From Methylophilaceae bacterium (GTDB lineage: Bacteria; Pseudomonadota; Gammaproteobacteria; Burkholderiales; Methylophilaceae), in contig JADGRN010000030.1 of NCBI GenBank assembly GCA_017880825.1, forward strand, positions 1 to 11,669: DNA of 11,669 bases, given 5' to 3'. A model generated the notes under the pieces. It searched no databases and had not been told where the DNA came from. It saw only the letters and a list, made by a program, of their open reading frames with translations. The position numbers and the translations under genes are program-made. Below, one piece after another: positions 5,964 to 11,669 of this stretch (within the stretch, counting starts at the first letter, position 1; each line of letters begins with the position of its first letter).

Positions 5964-6749
5964 ATGAATCTATACGAATTACAGCAGATGGCACAACGCG
6001 GCGAAAAAATCGCCGTGCTGACCTGCTACGACGCCAGCTTTGCCACACTGTGCGAAAATGCCGAGGTCGATGTCCTGCTGGTAGGCGATTCGCTCGGCAT
6101 GGTGCTGCATGGTTCTGACAGCACGCTGGCGGTCACGCTGCACGATATGCAGTATCACACGCGCTGTGTCGCCAAGGGAGCCGGAAAATCCTACATCGTC
6201 ACGGACATGCCGTTCGGCAGCTACCAGCAAAATCCCGAGCAGGCGCTACGCAACGCCGCACGCCTGATGGCTGCCGGTGCGCATATGGTCAAGCTGGAAG
6301 GCGGCGCCGTCATGACTGAAACCGTACGTTTTCTGGTCGAGCGCGGCATCCCGGTTTGCGGCCACTTGGGCCTGACACCGCAATCGGTGCATCAACTCGG
6401 CGGCTATCGCGTACAAGGCAAGAGTGAACCGGAGGCACAACAGCTATTACAGGACGCCAAAGCCTTGAGCGAGGCGGGTGCCGGATTACTGGTGCTGGAG
6501 ATGATACCGGCCACCCTTGCCCGACAAATTACCGCGTCCATCAGTATCCCCACCATCGGCATCGGTGCGGGGGCAGACTGCTGCGGCCAGGTATTGGTAT
6601 TACAGGACATGCTGGGTATTTACCCCGGCAAGACGCCGCGCTTTGTACGTAATTTCATGCAAGGCGCAGATAGCATCCAGCAGGCTTTAGCTGCCTATGT
6701 AAAGGCGGTTAAAAATAAAGAGTTCCCGGCGGCGGAGCAGAGCTTTTGA
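5964..6749 (+). CDS. panB: 3-methyl-2-oxobutanoate hydroxymethyltransferase (ketopantoate hydroxymethyltransferase)
   Basis: First committed step of pantothenate synthesis: transfers a hydroxymethyl group from 5,10-methylene-tetrahydrofolate to alpha-ketoisovalerate. It has 261 residues against 264 in E. coli. Active-site features visible: LTCYDASFA (19-27), VGDSLGM with metal ligand Asp42, DMPFGSY with Asp81, MVKLEGG with Lys110 and Glu112, [12 protein letters not shown] (131-142), and VLEMIP with catalytic Glu179. IPTIGIGAG is the C-terminal signature. The ATG directly follows the TAA of the kinase gene with no intervening base, and the preceding ACCCCAACCTCACC has no Shine-Dalgarno match, so initiation probably relies on coupling. 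Its TGA overlaps the panC ATG by one base (TGATG). Confidence 0.95.
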   Translation: MNLYELQQMAQRGEKIAVLTCYDASFATLCENAEVDVLLVGDSLGMVLHGSDSTLAVTLHDMQYHTRCVAKGAGKSYIVTDMPFGSYQQNPEQALRNAARLMAAGAHMVKLEGGAVMTETVRFLVERGIPVCGHLGLTPQSVHQLGGYRVQGKSEPEAQQLLQDAKALSEAGAGLLVLEMIPATLARQITASISIPTIGIGAGADCCGQVLVLQDMLGIYPGKTPRFVRNFMQGADSIQQALAAYVKAVKNKEFPAAEQSF

Positions 6750-7585
6750 TGCACATCATCAGTACCGTCGCGGAGCTGCGCCAGCGGCTGAAAAAGCAAA
6801 AGTCCATAGCCTTTGTACCCACCATGGGCAATCTGCACGCCGGGCACATCCACCTGGTCGAGCTTGCGCGGCAGCACGGGCAATGTGTGGTGGTCAGCAT
6901 TTTCGTCAATCCGCTGCAATTCGGCGCCCATGAAGACCTGGCGAGCTACCCGCGCACCCTGGAGGCAGATCTTGCCAAGCTGAAACTGGCAGGCGCTGAT
7001 ATCGTATTTACGCCAAATGAACACGAAATCTACCCGGTGCCGCAAACCCTCACGGTGGAACCGCCGGCGATTGCCAATGAACTGTGCGGAGCTTCCCGCC
7101 CCGACCATTTCCGAGGCGTGGCGACCGTAGCGCTCAAGCTTTTCAACATGGTACAGCCGCAAGTCGCCGTATTCGGCAAAAAGGATTTCCAGCAACTGTT
7201 CATCATTCGTGAACTGGTCAGGCAGCTGAATTTACCGATTGAAATTATTGCCGGAGAAACTGTACGTGAGCCGGACGGTCTGGCGATGAGCTCGCGCAAC
7301 GGCTATCTCAACCCGTTGCAGCGCATGGAGGCACAACGTTTGCATCGCGCTTTGCAGCAAGTCGTGAAGGCTGTCGAAAGCGGTCAGCGTGATTTTTCTG
7401 CACTGGAATCCCAGGCTGTGCAACACCTGATACAACATGGTTGGGTCGTTGACTATATCTCGGTACGGTCAGCCACTTCACTTGCCCCGGCAACGCTTGA
7501 TGACCATGATTTGGTGGTTCTTGGCGCAGCCAGACAAGGACAAACCAGACTCATAGACAGCCTGGAATGCTGCGCCGCAACATAA
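6749..7585 (+). CDS. panC: Pantothenate synthetase (pantoate--beta-alanine ligase)
   Basis: Condenses pantoate with beta-alanine using ATP, through a pantoyl-adenylate, to give pantothenate; cytosolic. It has 278 residues from the ATG at 6749. An upstream in-frame TTG at 6746 would give an N-terminal MM, but the ATG overlapping the panB stop is the natural start and has GGAG at 6734-6737. Motifs: FVPTMGNLHAGH (22-33, the HIGH-like nucleotide-binding motif), VVVSIFVNPLQF, YPRTLEAD, GASRPDHFRGVATV (substrate-binding region), FGKKDFQQL, and the KMSKS-like segment GLAMSSRNGYL. The C-terminus ends with the expected VVLGAARQGQTRLIDSLE. Together with panB and panD it completes the three dedicated enzymes apart from ketopantoate reductase (panE or ilvC), which is not in this window. 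Confidence 0.95.
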   Translation: MHIISTVAELRQRLKKQKSIAFVPTMGNLHAGHIHLVELARQHGQCVVVSIFVNPLQFGAHEDLASYPRTLEADLAKLKLAGADIVFTPNEHEIYPVPQTLTVEPPAIANELCGASRPDHFRGVATVALKLFNMVQPQVAVFGKKDFQQLFIIRELVRQLNLPIEIIAGETVREPDGLAMSSRNGYLNPLQRMEAQRLHRALQQVVKAVESGQRDFSALESQAVQHLIQHGWVVDYISVRSATSLAPATLDDHDLVVLGAARQGQTRLIDSLECCAAT

Positions 7586-7588
7586 AAT

Positions 7589-7617
7589 TTGCAGCTCCCT
7601 TGCTTAGCGATTATAAT
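7589..7617 (+). promoter_or_regulatory. Candidate sigma-70 promoter for panD
   Basis: TTGCAG (7589-7594) and a perfect TATAAT (7612-7617) are separated by exactly 17 bases. They fall in the only substantial gap of the pan cluster (63 bases between panC and panD). Transcription would start near 7624, leaving a leader of about 25 bases. The -35 matches consensus at three of six positions. This would allow panD to be expressed independently of the long upstream transcript. Confidence 0.55.
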
Positions 7618-7648
7618 GACCGCAACTTATGACCGACGCAGGTAAGTG

Positions 7649-8029
7649 ATGCAAAGAACCATGCTCAAATCCAAGCTGCACCGGGTGCACGTCACGCACT
7701 CGGAGCTGAACTATGAGGGCTCTTGCGCCATTGATGAGACCTTGCTGGAAGCCGCGGACATTCGCGAATATCAGCAGATTGACATCTACAACATCACCAA
7801 TGGTGAGCGCTTTACTACCTATGCTATTCGCGCCCAGCACAACTCCGGCACCATCTCCATCAACGGCGCCGCAGCGCATAAGGCTAATCCGGGCGACCTG
7901 TTGATTATCGCCAGCTATGCCGCATACACTGAGTTGGAGCTGGAAAAATTCAAACCGCTACTGGTGTATGTGGATGCGGATAATCGCATCATCGACCAGC
8001 GCCACCAAATACCGGTCCAGGCAGCCTAA
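7649..8029 (+). CDS. panD: Aspartate 1-decarboxylase (pyruvoyl-dependent)
   Basis: Decarboxylates L-aspartate to beta-alanine, the other substrate of PanC. Starting at the ATG at 7649 the protein has 126 residues, the same as E. coli PanD, and key residues fall at the same numbers: Lys9, the self-cleavage site Gly24-Ser25 (YEGSCAID; Ser25 becomes the pyruvoyl group), Arg54 and Tyr58 (NGERFTTY). [19 protein letters not shown] follows. The in-frame GTG at 7646 would add one residue and is rejected on this numbering. A weak AGG (7640-7642) is six bases before the start. Maturation in some bacteria needs PanZ/PanM; none is seen here. It has its own likely promoter, and it converges with bioD, the stop codons being 12 bases apart. 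Confidence 0.95.
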   Translation: MQRTMLKSKLHRVHVTHSELNYEGSCAIDETLLEAADIREYQQIDIYNITNGERFTTYAIRAQHNSGTISINGAAAHKANPGDLLIIASYAAYTELELEKFKPLLVYVDADNRIIDQRHQIPVQAA

Positions 8030-8057
8030 GCCAGATTTTCCCTAATCCAGATTTTCC
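8026..8057. repeat. 16-bp tandem duplication spanning the panD and bioD stop codons
   Basis: CTAAGCCAGATTTTCC (8026-8041) is directly followed by CTAATCCAGATTTTCC (8042-8057), 15 of 16 bases equal. The first copy holds the panD TAA on the plus strand. The second holds the bioD TAG on the minus strand, plus its last four sense codons. It therefore forms the whole boundary between two convergent operons and probably arose by local duplication. Confidence 0.85.
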
Positions 8058-8731
8058 AGATGCAGATGTTTTGCAGCATCGCGAAAATCTGCATTTTGCA
8101 TCCATGGCAAAACCCCCAGGCACGGCGCCGCTAAGCGCTGCCTTATTGCAAGCAGGTTTTCATCAAAGGCCGCCATCTCAGAGTCAACCTGATTCGCCAC
8201 CCATCCGGTCAGTTTCAAACCTCGTGCTTGAATGGCCTCTGCCGTCAGCAGTGCATGACTGAGGCAGCCCAAACGCATGCCCACCACCAGAATCACTGGC
8301 AAAGCCAGGCTTTCAGCCAAATCGGCAGTATCAAAGCTATCACTTAGCGGAACACGAAACCCACCAACCCCTTCGACAATCACCACATCAGTTTGCGCCA
8401 CTAATTTCTGGTATGCCTGCTGAATCACTTGCAACTTGATCTCCACGCCTGCCTGCACGGCGGCGATATGCGGCGCGATGGCCGGGGCAAAGGCATACGG
8501 GTTAAGCTGCAGCATTGGCAACGCCACGTTGCTGGCCGCCATCAGCAGTTCCACATCTTGTGAAATAAGCGTGTTGTGTTGCGGTCGGCAACCGGCAGCG
8601 ACCGGCTTCATGCCGACAGATTTCAAACCTTGCTGCGCAAAGCCATGAATCAGTACGCTGGCAACTAAAGTTTTCCCTACGCCGGTATCCGTGCCGGTGA
8701 TGAAGTAGGCCAAAGGTTTATGTTCGCTCAT
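8042..8731 (-). CDS. bioD: Dethiobiotin synthetase
   Basis: ATP-dependent carboxylation of 7,8-diaminopelargonic acid (DAPA) to dethiobiotin, the penultimate biotin step; cytosolic. It has 229 residues, close to E. coli BioD (225). The P-loop is GTDTGVGKT at 13-21, preceded by YFIT as in the family. MKPVAAGC carries the conserved Lys, and DVVIVEGVGGFRVPLSD is the catalytic EGxGG segment. PVILVVGMRLGCLSHALLTAEAI and GWVANQVD form the nucleotide-base region. It is the last gene of bioFHCD; its ATG overlaps the bioC TGA by four bases (ATGA at 8728-8731). The last codons and stop sit in a 16-bp tandem duplication shared with the panD 3' end. Confidence 0.95.
   Translation of the reverse strand: MSEHKPLAYFITGTDTGVGKTLVASVLIHGFAQQGLKSVGMKPVAAGCRPQHNTLISQDVELLMAASNVALPMLQLNPYAFAPAIAPHIAAVQAGVEIKLQVIQQAYQKLVAQTDVVIVEGVGGFRVPLSDSFDTADLAESLALPVILVVGMRLGCLSHALLTAEAIQARGLKLTGWVANQVDSEMAAFDENLLAIRQRLAAPCLGVLPWMQNADFRDAAKHLHLENLD
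8062..8096 (+). terminator. Possible terminator hairpin for the pan transcript
   Basis: Bases 8062-8074 and 8081-8092 can form a stem of twelve pairs (one G-T) with one bulged G and a six-base loop AGCATC, followed by ATTTTGC. It begins 33 bases after the panD stop and lies inside the 3' end of bioD on the other strand. The tract of U is short and the stem partly A+T, so this is a weak candidate. An alternative fold pairs CAGATTTTC (8048-8056) with GAAAATCTG (8083-8091). Confidence 0.3.
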
Positions 8732-9603
8732 TTTCGCTTGTGTATCGTAATCGGCATGCTGCCATCGGCTGACTGAATCCTGGTCTCGGGTTTCCAGGCA
8801 TGGCCGTAGACCACCTCGAAAGTGGCAGGCAGCTTGCCATTGGCCCTGAAGCGCTCGTAACCTTCCGTCAATTTACGCAGAAAGCCTTTGCCTTCCAGCC
8901 CGCGTCGCCGACCTTCGGCAGCGTTGTGCGCACCGATGGCCTTGAGGTCGTGCATGACGTTCATCACATCGTCATAGGTCAGCATAAAATGCTCGACATC
9001 CAGCACCGGCGCGGTGAAGCCAGCTCGCACCAGAGCGTCGCCAATATCGTGCATATCAATGAAGCGACTCACATGCACGTAATCCGGGTCGGCAGTCGCC
9101 GCCTGGCGCAATTCTTTCAGTGTGTCGGGGCCAAAAGTGCTGAACATCAGCAGGCCGCCGGACTGCAAAACCCGATGCGATTCCCTGAAGACCCCGTCGA
9201 GGTCATTGCACCATTGCACGACCAGGTTGGACCAAACCAGTCCGGCGCTGGCATCTTTTAATGGCAGGTTTTCGATATCGGCGCACAGCAGGCTGGATCG
9301 CGCACGGCCGAGAAATCGTTGCAGCCAAGGCTGGGCGGTGCGCGCTACCTGTAGCATACCCAAAGCAATATCAAGCGAGATCACACGGCTGGCAGCAAAC
9401 CGCTCAGCCAGCGCACGGCTGGCATGGCCAGTGCCACAACCAGCATCCACTATGGTTTGTGGCGCGATCTTGACGAAATCAAGGCGGCTCAACATGCGCT
9501 CGCGCACTTCTTTTTGCAGCACCGCAGCGGCGTCATAGCTGCGTGCCGCATGGTCGAACGAAGCGCGCACGCGCGCTTTATCGAGGTGGTAGGCGTCGCT
9601 CAT
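8728..9603 (-). CDS. bioC: Malonyl-ACP O-methyltransferase BioC
   Basis: SAM-dependent methyltransferase that caps malonyl-ACP as a methyl ester so that fatty-acid synthesis enzymes can extend it to pimeloyl-ACP methyl ester. The N-terminal KARVRASFDHAARSYDAAAVLQ (from residue 9) is typical of BioC. SAM motif I is VDAGCGTGHASRAL, with D53-G59 as the glycine loop, and SLDIALGML is motif II. CADIENLPLKDASAGLVWSN and RVLQSGGLLMFSTFGPDTLKELR follow. It has 291 residues, about 40 more than the 251 of E. coli BioC, with added sequence mostly in the C-terminal half, including a basic RRRGLEGKGFLRKL stretch. The start overlaps the bioH stop by four bases, and placement between bioH and bioD supports BioC over other methyltransferases. 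Confidence 0.93.
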   Translation of the reverse strand: MSDAYHLDKARVRASFDHAARSYDAAAVLQKEVRERMLSRLDFVKIAPQTIVDAGCGTGHASRALAERFAASRVISLDIALGMLQVARTAQPWLQRFLGRARSSLLCADIENLPLKDASAGLVWSNLVVQWCNDLDGVFRESHRVLQSGGLLMFSTFGPDTLKELRQAATADPDYVHVSRFIDMHDIGDALVRAGFTAPVLDVEHFMLTYDDVMNVMHDLKAIGAHNAAEGRRRGLEGKGFLRKLTEGYERFRANGKLPATFEVVYGHAWKPETRIQSADGSMPITIHKRK

Positions 9604-10379
9604 ACGCCCGGCTCAAGAAACTCGACCAGTGCGGCGATGAACTGATCCGCATGCGAGAGAAACGGCGCGTGTGCTGCACCTGCGATCACCCGCAAACGGC
9701 CAAACGGCAAATGCTGTGCCAGCCAATGCGCGGCTTGTACCGGTGCCAATGCGTCGCGGTCGCCATGAATCAACAACGCGGGCCTCCTCATGCCCACAAT
9801 CTCATCGCGCAAATCAGTATCCAGCAAAATCTTCAGGGCTTTTTGCAGCGTGGCCGAGGTAGGTGTAGGGCGCTCAGCAAAACTGGTGCGCAACTGCCTG
9901 GTAATACTGCGTGCATCGCTGGCGCCTTGGCATTGCAGTGAAAAAAAACGCTTCAGCGTCCCTTGGTAATCTTGCGAGACTTGCGCCGCAAACTGCGTGA
10001 AATTTTCAGCGGCAATACCGTCCTGCCAATCTGTAGTTTCTGGGCCATTCACAAAACGTGGACTGCTGCTCACCAGCACCAAGCGCCTTACCCGATCCGG
10101 TTGCAGCAGCGCAATACGCATCGCCACCAGACCACCCAGCGACCAGCCACATACATCCGCATTGGCCGGCATGACCTCCAACAACTTTTCTGCCAGCGCA
10201 TGCAAATGGCTGGGCTCGATTGGCTGGCTGTATCCCATCCCCGGCAAATCGACTATGTGCAGGCAAAAGTGGCGCGCGAGCTGTTTGATGATGGGTTGCC
10301 AGACGCCACCGTGCATGCCCCAGCCATGAATCAGTACCAGATTCTGGCCGCTGCCGTGAGTTTCGATATGCAAACTCAT
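9600..10379 (-). CDS. bioH: Pimeloyl-ACP methyl ester carboxylesterase BioH
   Basis: Alpha/beta-hydrolase that removes the methyl group placed by BioC, releasing pimeloyl-ACP for BioF and stopping further elongation. It has 259 residues against 256 in E. coli. Visible: LVLIHGWGMHGGVW (14-27, oxyanion region), the nucleophile elbow GWSLGG with Ser80 at its centre, the acid Asp209 in HGDRDALAP, and His237 in AAHAPF. SSSPRFV, present after strand six, is a BioH-type sequence. The start at 10379 forms an ATGA overlap with the bioF stop, and its own TGA overlaps the bioC ATG. General hydrolase folds are widespread, but the catalytic residues plus position between bioF and bioC make the call strong. 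Confidence 0.93.
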   Translation of the reverse strand: MSLHIETHGSGQNLVLIHGWGMHGGVWQPIIKQLARHFCLHIVDLPGMGYSQPIEPSHLHALAEKLLEVMPANADVCGWSLGGLVAMRIALLQPDRVRRLVLVSSSPRFVNGPETTDWQDGIAAENFTQFAAQVSQDYQGTLKRFFSLQCQGASDARSITRQLRTSFAERPTPTSATLQKALKILLDTDLRDEIVGMRRPALLIHGDRDALAPVQAAHWLAQHLPFGRLRVIAGAAHAPFLSHADQFIAALVEFLEPGV

Positions 10380-11551
10380 GCGACTATCCTTTTCTCTGCC
10401 TCATGCAACACTGCTATCAAGCGCTGTATGTCCTCAATGCTGTGTGCCGCCGATAAGGAAATACGCAGTCGGGAACTGCCCTTAGGCACGGTCGGCGGAC
10501 GTATCGCAGGGACTAAAATACCCTGTGTCAGCAAATACTCACTTAAGCTCAAAGCTGCCTGATTACTGCCGACCAGCAAAGGCTGTATGGCCGTGCCTGA
10601 TACCCCAAGCTGCCAGTGTTGCAGATGTAAATCATTTTTCAGGGTTTTAATTAACAGCTGCAAATGCTGCCGGCGATGATCCTGCTGCGCAATGATTTTC
10701 AGTGCCTGCAACACGGCGGCTGATAATGCGGGCGGGGTGGCGGTGGTGTAAATATAGGTACGCGCCTGCTGCAACAAATACTCAATCAGCACCGGCTCAC
10801 CTGCGATAAAAGCGCCGAAGACGCCAGCCGCCTTGCCCAAGGTTGCCATGTAAATAATGCGCTTTGAGGCCGCTTTAAAATGGCTCAGGATGCCACGTCC
10901 GTTTTCGCCCAGCACACCGAAACCATGCGCATCATCCAGCAGCAGCCAGGCGTCGTGTTGCTCACATAGCGCCAATAATTCCGGCACCGGGGCGAGATCA
11001 CCATCCATGCTGAACACTGCGTCAGCCACTACCAATTTGCCTGGCGCCCGGCTTGCCTTGAGCATTTTCTCCAGCGCCAGGACATCGTTATGCGGGTAAC
11101 GATGCAAGTCCGCACGCGAAAGCACTGCGGCGTCGTTGAGTGAGGCATGATTGAGTTTGTCGGCAAAAATCGCGTCGCCACGCCCCAGCAGTGCGCTAAT
11201 CACACCCAGATTGGCCATGTAGCCGGTAGAAAACAGCAAGGCCGCAGGCAAGCGCACAAAGGCCGCTAGTGCCTGCTCCAATTCATGGTGATAGCAATGG
11301 TGGCCGGCAATCAGGTGAGAAGCGCCGCTGCCAACCCCGGCCTTCGCAGCGCCTTGCTGCATGGCAGCGATAAGTTTGGGATGGTTGGCCAGGCCAAGAT
11401 AGTCATTGCTGCAGAACGACAAAACACTCTTGCCATCAGCTTCGATGTGCGCCGCTTGAGGACTATCCAGCAAACGGCGGCGGCGCAACAGGCCATCTGC
11501 AGCACGCTGGTCAAGTTCGACCTGTAGCTTGGCCAGCAAAGAATCGGCCAT
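10376..11551 (-). CDS. bioF: 8-amino-7-oxononanoate synthase (KAPA synthase)
   Basis: PLP-dependent condensation of pimeloyl-ACP with L-alanine, first step of biotin ring assembly. The 391 residues from 11551 compare with 384 in E. coli. Motifs: SFCSNDYLGLANHP (45-58), VGSGASHLIAGHH (73-85), LLFSTGYMANLGVISAL, LNHASLNDA (133-141), VFSMDGDLAP (179-188), LLDDAHGFGVLGENGRG with Asp206 and His209, and the PLP lysine Lys240 in MATLGKAAGVFGAF. IRPPTVPKGSSRLRISLSAAH is the C-terminal signature. The start is placed at 11551, where AGAGG lies seven bases upstream and the protein aligns with family N-termini. A longer frame from 11578 adds nine residues encoded by a hairpin and lacks a Shine-Dalgarno sequence. 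First gene of the visible bioFHCD operon; bioB and bioA are not in the window. Confidence 0.95.
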   Translation of the reverse strand: MADSLLAKLQVELDQRAADGLLRRRRLLDSPQAAHIEADGKSVLSFCSNDYLGLANHPKLIAAMQQGAAKAGVGSGASHLIAGHHCYHHELEQALAAFVRLPAALLFSTGYMANLGVISALLGRGDAIFADKLNHASLNDAAVLSRADLHRYPHNDVLALEKMLKASRAPGKLVVADAVFSMDGDLAPVPELLALCEQHDAWLLLDDAHGFGVLGENGRGILSHFKAASKRIIYMATLGKAAGVFGAFIAGEPVLIEYLLQQARTYIYTTATPPALSAAVLQALKIIAQQDHRRQHLQLLIKTLKNDLHLQHWQLGVSGTAIQPLLVGSNQAALSLSEYLLTQGILVPAIRPPTVPKGSSRLRISLSAAHSIEDIQRLIAVLHEAEKRIVA

Positions 11552-11558
11552 TAAGGAA

Positions 11559-11563
11559 CCTCT
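11559..11563 (-). promoter_or_regulatory. Shine-Dalgarno site fixing the bioF start
   Basis: Minus-strand AGAGG is seven bases before the ATG at 11551. It lies just downstream of the leader hairpin at 11570-11603, six bases away, so folding of that hairpin might affect ribosome access. Confidence 0.55.
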
Positions 11564-11565
11564 GA

Positions 11566-11667
11566 TTAAATCCCACATGGCCGCGACAGCGGCTTTGCGG
11601 GATGGGATGCAAGGAAGGCTTCGAAGTTAATGGCCATTCCCTTAACGAGAAGTCTGACGCCGCAGAC
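11566..11667 (-). other. Open frame of unknown nature running off the window edge
   Basis: On the minus strand a frame is open from the window edge for 33 codons and stops with TAA at 11566-11568. It includes an ATG at 11637 that would give a 23-residue peptide beginning MAINFEAFLASHPAKPL. It has no recognised domain and runs through the bioF leader hairpin, so it may be only a repeat that happens to be open. Other inverted repeats here are GTTAA/TTAAC (11626-11630, 11642-11646) around AATGGCCATT, and GTCTG/CAGAC (11652-11667). Confidence 0.2.
11570..11603 (-). promoter_or_regulatory. Imperfect stem-loop in the bioF leader
   Basis: The 34 bases fold into a stem of 13 paired positions out of 15, one of them a wobble pair on one strand, closed by a four-base loop (GACA on the plus strand, TGTC on the minus strand). 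The outer arm is ATCCC/GGGAT and the inner arm GCCGC/GCGGC. In the bioF mRNA it would stand immediately upstream of the Shine-Dalgarno site. It could be an RNA control element, or the end of a dispersed repeat; it does not resemble a biotin operator or a known riboswitch. Confidence 0.5.
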
Positions 11668-11669
11668 CG

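Noticed and set aside
6746..6748. TTG as the panC start
   Set aside because: It would add one Met in front of the ATG at 6749, which overlaps the panB stop and gives the usual family N-terminus.
7646..7648. GTG as the panD start
   Set aside because: With ATG at 7649 the cleavage serine and the Lys9, Arg54 and Tyr58 residues all take the same numbers as in E. coli PanD.
9963..10562. 199-residue open frame on the plus strand opposite bioH and bioF
   Set aside because: It is antisense to two clearly identified enzymes and shows no domain or Shine-Dalgarno support.
11552..11578. Nine-residue N-terminal extension of BioF
   Set aside because: The codons lie partly in the leader hairpin, lack a Shine-Dalgarno site and are not needed for alignment; AGAGG supports the ATG at 11551.
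11626..11646. Biotin repressor (BirA) operator upstream of bioF
   Set aside because: The GTTAA/TTAAC inverted repeat has a short spacer and does not match the TTGTAAACC-type half sites separated by 14-16 bases.
1..11669. CRISPR array, tRNA or rRNA gene, toxin-antitoxin or defence cluster
   Set aside because: No regularly spaced repeats, cloverleaf-like segments or matching proteins were seen; all large genes belong to known metabolic or RNA-processing families.

Overview
The window looks like ordinary chromosome of a betaproteobacterium, probably in or near the Nitrosomonadales/Gallionellaceae/Methylophilaceae. The basis is moderate-to-high GC, the gene order pcnB-folK-deoxynucleoside kinase-panB-panC, and protein sequences close to, but distinct from, their enterobacterial counterparts. 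Placement below class level is a guess. Thirteen genes are confidently recognised and one small gene is of unknown function. There are no tRNA, rRNA, CRISPR or complete mobile elements.

Layout. (1) 1-2859, plus strand: cysT-cysW-cysA, the two permeases and the ATPase of the sulfate/thiosulfate ABC importer. The binding-protein gene is not in the window. (2) 2860-3012: a non-coding stretch rich in palindromes, with a 16-bp perfect palindrome and two related REP-like hairpin units. (3) 3013-3183, minus strand: a 56-residue exported, His/Lys-rich mini-protein of unknown function, divergent from the next operon. (4) 3378-8029, plus strand: pcnB-folK-dNK-panB-panC-panD, closely packed. It covers RNA polyadenylation, folate synthesis, deoxynucleoside salvage and a complete set of three pantothenate genes, with a likely internal promoter before panD. 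(5) 8042-11551, minus strand: a tightly coupled bioF-bioH-bioC-bioD operon, each junction a 4-bp ATGA overlap, converging on panD with only 12 bp between stop codons. (6) 11552-11669: the bioF leader, full of inverted repeats, possibly the edge of a dispersed repeat.

How the genes fit together. Most of the window is cofactor supply. FolK feeds tetrahydrofolate synthesis, and PanB consumes 5,10-methylene-tetrahydrofolate to make ketopantoate. PanD makes beta-alanine and PanC joins the two into pantothenate for CoA/ACP. The bio genes make the pimeloyl moiety on ACP (BioC, BioH) and start (BioF) and nearly finish (BioD) the biotin ring; BioA and BioB must lie elsewhere. Sulfate import supports cysteine, hence CoA and biotin sulfur, but that link is metabolic inference and not shown by operon structure.

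I found no convincing undescribed multi-gene system. The more unusual signals are small: the paired REP-like hairpins with a compensatory stem change, the secreted mini-protein beside them, a 16-bp tandem duplication carrying both convergent stop codons, and the structured bioF leader. Start codons were revised from the longest possible ORF for panC (6749), panD (7649), bioF (11551) and the mini-protein (3183).
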